From Candidatus Pantoea formicae (GTDB taxonomy: Bacteria > Pseudomonadota > Gammaproteobacteria > Enterobacterales > Enterobacteriaceae), in assembly GCF_011752625.1 (NCBI RefSeq), contig NZ_VWXD01000018.1, positions 17,960-81,959 on the forward strand: a DNA stretch of 64,000 bases, read 5' to 3'. The position numbers and the translations under genes are program-made. Each line of letters starts with the position of its first letter. Position 1 is the stretch's first letter. Below the pieces are notes generated by a model. It was not told the origin of the DNA, ran no database searches, and saw only the letters and a program-made list of their open reading frames with translations. Shown piece after piece: positions 42,847 to 50,005 of the stretch.

Positions 42847-44007
42847 ATGCTTACAACCATAATTTACCGGAGCCACCTCGCCGATGACGTGCCCGTCAGC
42901 ATTCTGCCGGGCATGGTGGAGAAGGCAACGCTGCTCAACGCCCGCCATCAGGTGACGGGCATCCTGCTGTTTAACGGCACGCACTTCTTCCAGATCCTGG
43001 AGGGCCCGGAACAGGGCGTGCTGGACATCTACGCCCGCATCTGCGCCGACCGGCGCCATCACAACGTGGTTGAGCTGATGCGCGACTACTCGCCGTCGCG
43101 GCGCTTCGGCAACCACGGCATGGAGCTGTTCGATCTGCGCCATCACCCCCGCGGCAGCGTGCTGCAGGCGGTGCTTGACCGCGGCACCTCTAAGTACCGC
43201 CTGACCTATGACGATCGCGGCCTGCAGTTTCTGCGAACCTTCGTGGAGGCCCGGGAGAAAGAAAACTACTTTGAGGTTCTGCCCGCCGACTACTGGGACT
43301 TTGTGCCGGATGAGAACGGGTCACCGGCCCCCGCCGCGGGCGTGACCTTCCGCCCGGTGGTCGACCCGCTCGGCCGTGAGGTCACGGCCCTTGAGGCCAT
43401 ACCCGATGATGCGCCGGAGGGGCTCTCCGGCGATGCGATGTACGTACATAATCTCGCTGCGGTCACCGGGGCGCTGCACAGAGCCGGCAGGTCATGCCCT
43501 GACGACATGATGCTCTACCTCAGCATTCTGCCCGGGACGCTGATATCCGTTCCGGATGCCGTTGGCCGGATTGTCCGCGCCATCGACAGCGCTGAACTGG
43601 TGCCGCAGCAAATCATACTGGGCGTCAGCGAGACGGAGGTGATTTCTCAGCTGGGAGCATTTTCCGCAGCGGTGCGGCAGCTGAAGCAGGCCGGCATCAG
43701 CCTCTCTGTCGATAACTTCGGTGACGGCTCCGCCGGGCTGTCTCTGCTGGCGCACGTTCAGCCGGACCGCGTGCGCATCGGCGCCGCGATCGTGCGCAAT
43801 ATTCACCGCAGCGGACCCCGCCAGGCGGTGGTGCACGCGGTGCTGCGCTGCTGTTCTGCGCTGGAGATTAACGTCATCGCGGCGGGCATCGAGCAGCCGG
43901 AAGAGTGGATGTGGCTGGAGGCGGCAGGGGTCACTGATTTCCAGGGCGCGCTGTTCACCGCAGAGGGGGCGGCCGTGGCCTGGCCGGAAACCCGCGAGGC
44001 CGTCTGA
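42847..44007 (+). CDS. bluF: BluF blue-light receptor with degenerate EAL domain
   Basis: 386 residues from ATG 42847 (GGAG six bases ahead). The BLUF domain (1-95) has the flavin-contacting Tyr7, Asn31 and Gln49 in IIYRSHLADD, LLNARHQVTGILLFNG and HFFQILEGPE; it closely matches E. coli BluF throughout, including ELFDLR and GTSKYRLTYDDRGLQFLRTF. The C-terminal EAL-like domain (about 150-380) reads ALEAI instead of EALxR and lacks the metal-binding residues, so, as in E. coli, it should bind BluR rather than degrade c-di-GMP. A GC hairpin (44026-44041) follows. Confidence 0.95.
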   Translation: MLTTIIYRSHLADDVPVSILPGMVEKATLLNARHQVTGILLFNGTHFFQILEGPEQGVLDIYARICADRRHHNVVELMRDYSPSRRFGNHGMELFDLRHHPRGSVLQAVLDRGTSKYRLTYDDRGLQFLRTFVEAREKENYFEVLPADYWDFVPDENGSPAPAAGVTFRPVVDPLGREVTALEAIPDDAPEGLSGDAMYVHNLAAVTGALHRAGRSCPDDMMLYLSILPGTLISVPDAVGRIVRAIDSAELVPQQIILGVSETEVISQLGAFSAAVRQLKQAGISLSVDNFGDGSAGLSLLAHVQPDRVRIGAAIVRNIHRSGPRQAVVHAVLRCCSALEINVIAAGIEQPEEWMWLEAAGVTDFQGALFTAEGAAVAWPETREAV

Positions 44008-44046
44008 GGCGCAGGAACAGAACAGGGGCCCGCAGGCCCCGTATGA

Positions 44047-44349
44047 TTAACAGGATGCGGCACGGTGAGGCGGAAGCTGCGTGGCCATAACGGCCGCGGG
44101 CACATCAGCCTTTTCCTGCCGCAGGGTTCTGCCGCGGTTGGCCTTTTCAAGCCAGGTGCGGAAATGCGTCATCATGGCCGCCGCATGCTGCGCGTCCGGC
44201 GTGCGGTAAATCAGCAGCCGGCTTTTGGTCTGGTTTGAGAAGTCGAGGGCATAAATCTCAATGCCGGCCTCGCGCTGCTCGCTTTCAATTGCTGTGAAAT
44301 GCATGTCAGGCCAGCGGTTCACCTTCAGCATAAACTCACTTAGAATCAT
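44047..44349 (-). CDS. Hypothetical protein convergent with bluF
   Basis: 100 residues from ATG 44349 with AAAGGCG ahead. Mixed α/β pattern (IEIYALDFSNQTKSRLLIYR, AAAMMTHFRTWLEKA). No family recognised. It ends 39 bases from the bluF stop, facing it. Confidence 0.55.
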   Translation of the reverse strand: MILSEFMLKVNRWPDMHFTAIESEQREAGIEIYALDFSNQTKSRLLIYRTPDAQHAAAMMTHFRTWLEKANRGRTLRQEKADVPAAVMATQLPPHRAASC

Positions 44350-44599
44350 TTTATTCGCCTTTTATTGTTTTTAAACCGGTACTTTTTTCACTGGTCTGTC
44401 CAGCGTAGAACTGGTTGCGGACTCTGCAAGCCGTCAGCACGGCTTCAGACGTAAAAATTTCGTAAAGGCAATCGCTCAGCCCTCCTTTCAGCGCTGCAGG
44501 TTGCTGCAGGTTGCTGCAGCATGCGTCAGCAGGGCATGCCCGGCAATACGCCGGCGGACTATCAGTGCAACAGGTAATTACGTACAGGGGAAAGCAGCG

Positions 44600-44905
44600 A
44601 TGATCACCGAAGACCGGCTCAGCCAGATCGCGGAGAATCCGGACAGTCATGACGCGGAGGTCGTGGCGATGGCGCAGGAGCTCCTGCAGCTGCGCCGCAC
44701 GCTGGGCGCGCCCTGGGCCGTGGTACAGCCGCTGGGCGAGCTTTACGTGGAGGACGGAAACGCGGCCATGATCTGGCCGGCGAGCCTGGCGGAGCGCGGC
44801 GACGTCTGCCTGTACCGCCTGGAGAAGCCTTCACCGGGGGTGGATGCCGCGCCGCCCGCAGCAAAGCAGCGCGGCCGCAGAAAGAAATTACCGGCGCCGG
44901 AGTAA
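44600..44905 (+). CDS. Hypothetical protein with phage Ea22-like N-terminus
   Basis: 101 residues from ATG 44600 (AGGGGAAA ahead). The helical N-terminus EDRLSQIAENPDSHDAEVVA continues into AMAQELLQLRR, a pattern seen in small phage-derived regulators, but no family can be named. The C-terminus is basic (QRGRRKKLPAPE), suggesting nucleic-acid contact. Confidence 0.5.
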   Translation: MITEDRLSQIAENPDSHDAEVVAMAQELLQLRRTLGAPWAVVQPLGELYVEDGNAAMIWPASLAERGDVCLYRLEKPSPGVDAAPPAAKQRGRRKKLPAPE

Positions 44906-45049
44906 GGTATTTTCAGGACAGCATACCTCTGCCGGACAGCGCTGGCGCAGCAGCGCAAAAAGTTTTCTGTCGGTTCTTGTCTCCGTGAATGTTCGGGCCA
45001 GCTGCGCTGTGGTAAGCTCTGCGCCCGAAAACTGCTGCCGGAAAACCCC

Positions 45050-45301
45050 ATGAAAAATGACTTTGAAGAAAAAATGGCCGACATCATGATTGGCGAGGCC
45101 GTCACCGCGCTGCTGGAACAGGACATCGCCATCAGCTGGGCCGTCCTGGCGGACCGCCTGCGGGCGGCGATTGAGCATGAAACGGATGAAGACCGCGTTC
45201 GCGCAGGGCTGCGCGCCATTGAAGAGGTGCGGCGGGAAATGCAGATTCGCGCCAGTGAAAAGATCGGCGTGGCCAGCCTGACAGAGCAAAAGCTCCACTG
45301 A
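45050..45301 (+). CDS. YmgA-like connector protein 3
   Basis: 83 residues from ATG 45050. DIMIGEAVTALLEQDIAISW, LADRLRAAIE and VRAGLRAIEEVRREM follow the YmgA-type pattern of the cluster and are closest to the product at 46198 (DVVLGEAVVALL...LGEVKSEF). Forms a rightward pair with the gene at 45380. Confidence 0.65.
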   Translation: MKNDFEEKMADIMIGEAVTALLEQDIAISWAVLADRLRAAIEHETDEDRVRAGLRAIEEVRREMQIRASEKIGVASLTEQKLH

Positions 45302-45379
45302 CGGCCGGGGCGCCGAGGTATCAGCCCCAGCGTCTTTATGATATACTGTACACTTATCCACCTTACGGACGGAGGTCAT

Positions 45380-45577
45380 ATGAACGATGACACCACCGCC
45401 GAAGATATCTACGCCGTTATCGGAACGGTCGTGGCGCGCCTTCTTAAGCCGGACCAGTACCTCACCCTTCACGAAATCACCAGCGCCCTGCACAGCATGG
45501 GCGAAGCGGCAGGCGCTGCCGGGACGCGCGAAAGCTGCGAACGCGCCGTCAGGCTGCTGGCTCAGCAGATGCACTGA
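45380..45577 (+). CDS. Small helical protein, connector-like subfamily X (copy 2)
   Basis: 65 residues from ATG 45380 (GGAGG four bases ahead). AVIGTVVARLLKPDQYLTLH, ITSALHSMG and RESCERAVRLLAQQM are shared with the product at 40327. Same size class and helix order as YmgA/AriR proteins. No known family assigned. Confidence 0.6.
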   Translation: MNDDTTAEDIYAVIGTVVARLLKPDQYLTLHEITSALHSMGEAAGAAGTRESCERAVRLLAQQMH

Positions 45578-45673
45578 CCTTCAGATTCCTCCCGTTCTGA
45601 CGATCACTCCTCGCGCAATGACGGTGACGTGCCACACTGATAAATGTGAAATCGTTTAAACCGGGAGATGCCT

Positions 45674-45793
45674 GTGAAAGTCTGGATTGCCGTAACCCTC
45701 GCCGCCGCCGTCAGCTGCTCCGTGTGGGCTTCACAGGGAGGATTTGACTCACCGGCTGCGCCGTCTGCCGCGCACGTCACACAGCAGAAGTAG
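45674..45793 (+). CDS. Short exported peptide resembling the N-terminus of YgiW
   Basis: 39 residues from GTG 45674 (GGGAG six bases ahead; ATG 45668 is too close). A signal peptide (VKVWIAVTLAAAVSCSVWA) is followed by SQGGFDSPAAPSAAHVTQQK. The QGGF-xx-P start of the mature part resembles YgiW/YdeI (BOF-family stress proteins), but the OB-fold is absent. It could be a truncated gene or a small secreted peptide. Confidence 0.45.
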   Translation: MKVWIAVTLAAAVSCSVWASQGGFDSPAAPSAAHVTQQK

Positions 45794-45795
45794 CC

Positions 45796-46062
45796 TCAGA
45801 AGCCTTCGTCGTCGGGCGTTTTGCCCACCACGATTTCCAGCGCGCTGCGAAGCACGTCCTGCTGGACCACATCTGAGGTGCTCTCCAGCTCGGCGATAAG
45901 ATAAAGAATGATCGCTTTGCTGGTGACCTTTTTGCCGTGAATAACGATGTCGCGGATAACGGCGTCCAGCACGGCGGTTTCGGCGGCCAGCGCGTCGCCG
46001 CCGCTGCGGAAGTGCTGAATGATGTCGGCTTCAGTGGAGGACTGTTGATCGTTAAGCTGCAT
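45796..46062 (-). CDS. ariR: AriR (YmgB) family connector protein
   Basis: 88 residues from ATG 46062 (GGAT six bases ahead), the same length as E. coli AriR. IIQHFRSGGDALAAETAVLD, SKAIILYLIAELESTSDVV and VLRSALEIVVGKTPDD align without gaps to AriR. In E. coli it is controlled by BluR and affects biofilm formation and acid resistance. Preceded by a terminator at 46113-46144, so it has its own promoter or depends on read-through. Confidence 0.88.
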   Translation of the reverse strand: MQLNDQQSSTEADIIQHFRSGGDALAAETAVLDAVIRDIVIHGKKVTSKAIILYLIAELESTSDVVQQDVLRSALEIVVGKTPDDEGF

Positions 46063-46112
46063 GGTGTTATCCGTCAGGCCCTGCGGGCAAAAGTGGCCAG
46101 GCTCTCTGCCTG

Positions 46113-46144
46113 TAATAAAAACGGCCACCCAAATGGGTAGCCGC
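46113..46144 (-). terminator. Terminator between two connector genes
   Basis: On the minus strand GGCTACCC-N4-GGGTGGCC is followed by GTTTTTATT. It lies after the YmgA-like gene at 46198 and before the AriR gene, so it may attenuate AriR expression from upstream. Confidence 0.7.
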
Positions 46145-46197
46145 GTCCTGCGGGCGTCCTGCCACTCTCCGCTCTGGTCGGAGATTCGTTCTTCAGT

Positions 46198-46470
46198 TTA
46201 CTTATTATTACTGCCATCCGGGCCGGTCAGGGCACCGAATGCCAGCACGTCTGCGTCGCGGCTCTCACGCGACTGGTTAAACTCGCTCTTCACCTCGCCC
46301 AGCGCCAGTGCTATAGCTTCACGCCTTTCCGGGTTCGTCTCGTCGCCGTTCATAGCGCGAAGCTGCCGTGCCACGCCGTCTGCGCTGATGTGGTCTTCGC
46401 TGCTCAGCAGCGCGACCACCGCCTCGCCCAGCACAACGTCGGCCAGACGAGTTAAATCTGCATTATTCAT
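46198..46470 (-). CDS. YmgA-like connector protein 4
   Basis: 90 residues from ATG 46470 (GGAAG eight bases ahead), the length of E. coli YmgA. LADVVLGEAVVALLSSEDHI, VARQLRAMNG and ALALGEVKSEFNQS fit the pattern of the cluster. It lies between ycgZ and ariR homologues, the same order as ycgZ-ymgA-ariR in E. coli. Confidence 0.72.
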   Translation of the reverse strand: MNNADLTRLADVVLGEAVVALLSSEDHISADGVARQLRAMNGDETNPERREAIALALGEVKSEFNQSRESRDADVLAFGALTGPDGSNNK

Positions 46471-46574
46471 ACCCGCATCTTCCGGTTCGTGCCTTCCGGG
46501 CAGGATGGCAGGACGGCCATTCCGGGCGGTCCTGAATGCATGCTGCGGGCCTGGCCTCTTTACGCCGGGGTAAC

Positions 46575-46817
46575 TCAGCGTTCAAACAGCATGCCAATTA
46601 AAGTCTGGTAATGACGCTCTTCTTCCTGATTCGCTGCCACTTCAAGGCGGCGCAGCAGTTTGCTACAGATGGCCTTACGGTTAAGGTTCTTGCCTGCGCG
46701 CAGGATTTCGACGACAATCTGCCCCAGCGTTTCCTGCTGGGTTGGCGCCGACGCTTTGCTGAAGTAATGCGCAATGTCGCTGGCGGAGTCCGGGAATTTC
46801 GTAACGTTCTGACGCAT
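46575..46817 (-). CDS. ycgZ: YcgZ connector protein
   Basis: 80 residues from ATG 46817 (GAGAGG ahead). DIAHYFSKASAPTQQETLGQ, IVVEILRAGKNLNRKAICSK and HYQTLIGMLFE align closely with E. coli YcgZ (ITRYFAKANLHTQQETLGEI...RNLSRKSLCAKLL...ALIGLLFE). It starts a leftward ycgZ-ymgA-ariR set with the same order as in E. coli. A palindrome and a 19-base-spacer promoter lie upstream, as expected for control by a MerR-type protein. Confidence 0.9.
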   Translation of the reverse strand: MRQNVTKFPDSASDIAHYFSKASAPTQQETLGQIVVEILRAGKNLNRKAICSKLLRRLEVAANQEEERHYQTLIGMLFER

Positions 46818-46866
46818 GGTGAACCTCTCAATGGTTAAAATGTAGTCGGCTCTGTCTGACCGTAAA

Positions 46867-46912
46867 GTTATACAACCAAATCAAACTTGTACAGCAATTG
46901 TGTTGCTGTACA
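46867..46912 (-). promoter_or_regulatory. Candidate BluR-controlled promoter and operator of the ycgZ set
   Basis: TGTACAGCAA-N5-TTGCTGTACA (46888-46912) is a perfect inverted repeat with 10-base arms. Its inner arm contributes the -35 TTGCTG (46892-46897), followed after 19 bases by -10 TATAAC (46867-46872), read leftwards. A 19-base spacer is typical of MerR-family targets. The start codon of ycgZ is 50 bases downstream of the -10. Confidence 0.65.
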
Positions 46913-47065
46913 GCTTATGTTTTTTTGCAAAAAGTGCTAGGCGTTACTAAACAGTAACTTAGGTGAGTATCAGCGCGCGAATGATGAGCGGGTTAACGAA
47001 GGGGTTGTACAACAGTCAGAACAGCGTGCTCAGCTCAGGGGCCGGGGTACAGGAAAGAAGCCTGT

Positions 47066-47086
47066 CCGGTGCCACCGGACAGACGG
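47066..47086 (-). terminator. Hairpin after the YmgA-like gene at 47096
   Basis: CTGTCCGGT-GGC-ACCGGACAG, followed on the minus strand by GCTTCTTTCC; the T content is low, so termination may be partial. Confidence 0.5.
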
Positions 47087-47095
47087 GGGATGTCT

Positions 47096-47350
47096 TCAGT
47101 GCGCTGAGCCGCGGCCTGATGCGGTAATCCATCTCAGCTCGTCCCGGTTACCCGGTAATGACTCAAACCCGCGGAGCCAGCGTTTCGCCCCTCTTATCTG
47201 CACGCAGCGCGCAGGATTTTTCTCGGCGGCAGCCATCTCAGCCAGCTCGCGGATAAGCGAGCCAACGTTAATGTCCGCATTGTTCATCGCCAGATGAACT
47301 GCCGCTTCGCCAATGATCATCTGGTTCTGGTCATGGTCATTATCAGGCAT
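47096..47350 (-). CDS. YmgA-like connector protein 5
   Basis: 84 residues from ATG 47350 (GGGAG eight bases ahead; an upstream in-frame start at 47395 lacks a site). QMIIGEAAVHLAMNNADINV, LIRELAEMAAAEK and GAKRWLRGFE are nearly superimposable on the products at 39502 and 41411. Upstream neighbour of the ycgZ set in the same direction, separated by a hairpin. Confidence 0.7.
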   Translation of the reverse strand: MPDNDHDQNQMIIGEAAVHLAMNNADINVGSLIRELAEMAAAEKNPARCVQIRGAKRWLRGFESLPGNRDELRWITASGRGSAH

Positions 47351-47825
47351 GCTTTGCTCTCCCTCCGCTTTATTAAGGTATTTCAGTGTAGTCACTTAAC
47401 GGACTGAAAACCGGTTCCGTTTAAATATTTTCCGCGCATTATCCCGTCAGTCAGAATTACGCTCAGCCGCACAGCAATAAAAAACACCCTGAATTCAGAT
47501 GCCTGACAGATTATCAGAGGTAAATACCAGAAAATACTGAATAAAACTTATGTGTGGTCTGAAATCGTTTTCATCCTGAGATGCAGCCTGGGCATGTGAA
47601 TGTTTCGGGATTTAATCTCAGAAGAGGATTTAACATGGCCTGAAAAATATGGATGATAAGCCTGCAGGTTACTGGCCATTAATATGTGCCACATATCAGA
47701 AAAATCAGGGGGCAGGTTCTGTTGATTATTCTACTTCAACCTCAGAGATGGTTTGGAAATGAATATTTCCTAATTAAGCGCGCCGGGATAAAATTTACTT
47801 CCGGCGCGCGTCCGGGTGGTTTTAT
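47351..47825. other. Intergenic region without a recognised gene
   Basis: About 475 bases, AT-richer than the flanks. No frame with a ribosome site was found. It should hold the promoter for the leftward YmgA-like gene at 47096. A GC hairpin lies near 47785-47815 (CGCGCCGG/CCGGCGCG), close to the stop of the KGG gene. Confidence 0.4.
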
Positions 47826-48008
47826 TTAAACTTCAGGTTTTGGGCTCCGCCGGCTGATAAGTCCGCCTTTACGACCGGCCTCGCGCGCGCGATCGGGACA
47901 GTTTTTGAAGTTACCGCCGCTGGCGGCGCCGCCTTTGCTGCCCGCCTCAGCGGCGCGCGCCGGATCGGCCGCAAAGTTTCCGGCACCACCGCGTCTTGCT
48001 GTTGTCAT
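47826..48008 (-). CDS. KGG-motif general stress protein (YciG/YmdF type)
   Basis: 60 residues from ATG 48008 (AGGAAG five bases ahead). Tandem motifs RRGGAGNFAADPARAAEAGS, SKGGAASGGNFKNCPDRARE and AGRKGG are those of YciG/YmdF, small hydrophilic proteins induced in stationary phase under RpoS. Its presence in the BluF cluster fits a stress and biofilm theme. Confidence 0.9.
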   Translation of the reverse strand: MTTARRGGAGNFAADPARAAEAGSKGGAASGGNFKNCPDRAREAGRKGGLISRRSPKPEV

Positions 48009-48273
48009 GATGTCTTCCTCAGTTAAAAGATGTCCTGTATTTCAGGAAGTTAAATTGTGGCACGTCCGCACAGGACTGCCCGCGTTCGGCACACTTTTTT
48101 TTCAGGGGTATGACGGCGGACACGCATTACTGGGTGGCAGCATCTTAAATGCGGGCCCGCTGGACCCTCACGCTTGCGACTTGAGCGATATGCGCCAGGC
48201 TGTGTGTGCGGAACGGCGCGTGACATCCCTCCGGAGGAGAGCTGTTCTGCAGGCGCGCCGTGCCGCATTCGTA

Positions 48274-48921
48274 TTACTTCTGCGCAGCGTTCAGGGGGTG
48301 CGTGCTGATGACAACCCGTCGCCGCAGATGGCTTTCAGGCTCCGCGCCCCAGCAGAAGGCGGCCCAGTGGCCGCAGAACGCCAGCCAGCTGCGCACCGGG
48401 TGCAGACAGCCCGATTCACCTGTGCCGTCCCACACGTACACGTAGTGCTCCGGGTCGCGCAGTGCCCAGGCCACCATCCCCTCCCACATCACTTTTGCCG
48501 CGTTGGTCTGCGCGCTGTCGGTAATGATGATCGACCAGCGATGCAGAAAATGGCAGAAAAAACGCCGCGCCAGGCCGTGCACCGCCCCCTCATGCTGAGG
48601 CTGGCGGGTGCGCCATACCATAACCTGTATGCAGGCGCGCTCCGGCGAGGTGAAGTCTTCGGTTTCCTCCAGCCGCACCGCATAAACGGTCTCCGGATCA
48701 CGCTCCTGCGTGACCAGCCTGAACTGTCGCTCTGCTCTGTTCTGCCAGAGGGTGTAGCCAAACGGCGTCACAAACCCGGGCAGCGTAAAAAGCTCTGCGT
48801 CGCGGGCAAGAAATGCGCGGGTGTCGGCCCGGTTGGTGTCTTCCGGATTCAGCACCTGGCTGAAGCTGGTGTCGGGCAGGGTAATGGGCATGCTGTCGTC
48901 CGCCGTTACTTTTCTGTTCAC
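48274..48921 (-). CDS. Hypothetical protein
   Basis: 215 residues from GTG 48921 (GGAGG four bases ahead). Notable segments are PGFVTPFGYTLWQNRAERQF, VYAVRLEETEDFTSPERACI and KVMWEGMVAWALRDPEHYVY; the pattern suggests an α/β protein of acyltransferase size, but I cannot assign a family. Read leftwards between the KGG gene and the second ycgZ-like gene. Confidence 0.6.
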   Translation of the reverse strand: MNRKVTADDSMPITLPDTSFSQVLNPEDTNRADTRAFLARDAELFTLPGFVTPFGYTLWQNRAERQFRLVTQERDPETVYAVRLEETEDFTSPERACIQVMVWRTRQPQHEGAVHGLARRFFCHFLHRWSIIITDSAQTNAAKVMWEGMVAWALRDPEHYVYVWDGTGESGCLHPVRSWLAFCGHWAAFCWGAEPESHLRRRVVISTHPLNAAQK

Positions 48922-49082
48922 TTAGCCTCCCTGATAACCGGAGCGTTAATTTATACCGCTGAATTGTCTGCAATAACGGGTGGTGCTGTTTAAAAGATAG
49001 AGCACCGCAGGATTACTGCTGTACACGCGCCTGTGCATCGGTTACTTTGCGCCCGACCTCATTCACTACGCACGGGTATTTG

Positions 49083-49322
49083 ATGCGACAGGACGGACTA
49101 CCCCCGGAAAAAGAAGCCGGATTGACCGGCTATTTCAGCCAGGTCACTCACCCCTGCCAGATTGAGCTGCTGGGCCGCATCACCGTTGAAATCCTGCGTC
49201 AGGAGCGGCGGCTGACGCGCACCGCCTTGTGCCTGAAACTGATAGGGCGCCTCGACGGTGCCGACGATGAGGCCGAGAGAGAACACCTGAAGGTTCTTCT
49301 CAGAATGCTGTTTAATCGCTGA
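49083..49322 (+). CDS. YcgZ-like connector protein 2
   Basis: 79 residues from ATG 49083. LTGYFSQVTHPCQIELLGRI, TVEILRQERRLTRTALCLKL and EREHLKVLLRMLFNR follow YcgZ along its length, more diverged than the copy at 46575. A half palindrome CTGCTGTACA (49017-49026) lies upstream, matching one arm of the candidate BluR operator at 46888. The 3' end overlaps the next gene on the other strand by 11 bases. Confidence 0.75.
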   Translation: MRQDGLPPEKEAGLTGYFSQVTHPCQIELLGRITVEILRQERRLTRTALCLKLIGRLDGADDEAEREHLKVLLRMLFNR

Positions 49323-49626
49323 GCCTGAGGGGTAACACCGGGAGTTCACCGGTCACGAAACGTTCGTCCAGGGAAGAGAGCGGCAAACGGAATGCCGTGC
49401 AGTCATGGCGCATAACAACGGTTCGCAGATGCCGGTTACAGATAAACCAGACCTCGTCGCGGTCGTTGTAAAGAATGAAATACGCGTCAGACGTTTCAGA
49501 AGGATTAAAGCATTCCAGCGCCCGGTAGGCCGTCGTGAGGCTGAACCCGCTCAGCAGCGGCAGCGGCCGCGGCCCGCCGGGCAGCTCTTCCACTCTGAGA
49601 TACAGCCCCTGTTCCATCCAGAGCAT
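49312..49626 (-). CDS. Hypothetical protein convergent with YcgZ-like 2
   Basis: 104 residues from ATG 49626 (GGAGG five bases ahead). β-rich with SDAYFILYNDRDEVWFICNR and LRTVVMRHDCTAF. Similar in style to the leading-region hypothetical at 32080 (DEAFYYNGFWLAS), which is also built from short strands, but no family is assigned. Confidence 0.6.
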   Translation of the reverse strand: MLWMEQGLYLRVEELPGGPRPLPLLSGFSLTTAYRALECFNPSETSDAYFILYNDRDEVWFICNRHLRTVVMRHDCTAFRLPLSSLDERFVTGELPVLPLRLSD

Positions 49627-50005
49627 GGCCACCTCCGCAGCACATCTTCATTCTTCAGTAAAAGTTACGGTGCCGGGTGCCTCCCGGTGATTCAGAAAGG
49701 CTACCACCTGAATCGCGCTTTTGTTCCTGCTGTACCTGTGTAGTCTGGCCCCGTTGCACAGAGGGATTCACCGTGTTCAGAGCATATCCGTATTGAATTG
49801 CAGGAAAGTTCTGAATGATGTTTCAGGAAGGGAATAAAAGCATTTTAATCATCAACAAATACTATCGCTTGTTCTTAATTGGTTACTCAGGAATTTGCGA
49901 GGCATAGTAAAAAAACCTGGTTAGCGGGAGAATATTTGTCATTACCCGTTAAAGTTGCATAATTCGAAAGCCGCGATTAAGCCTAGATATTACAAGGAGA
50001 TGCCC
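49627..50005. other. Intergenic region upstream of the DUF4209 gene
   Basis: About 380 bases, turning from GC-rich to AT-rich near 49800. No gene seen. The junction probably marks one end of an acquired segment that carries the DUF4209 gene. Confidence 0.4.

Noticed and set aside
45338..45380. Earlier start for the gene at 45380
   Set aside because: The GGAGG ribosome site lies directly before ATG 45380, and the extension would read through the probable promoter.
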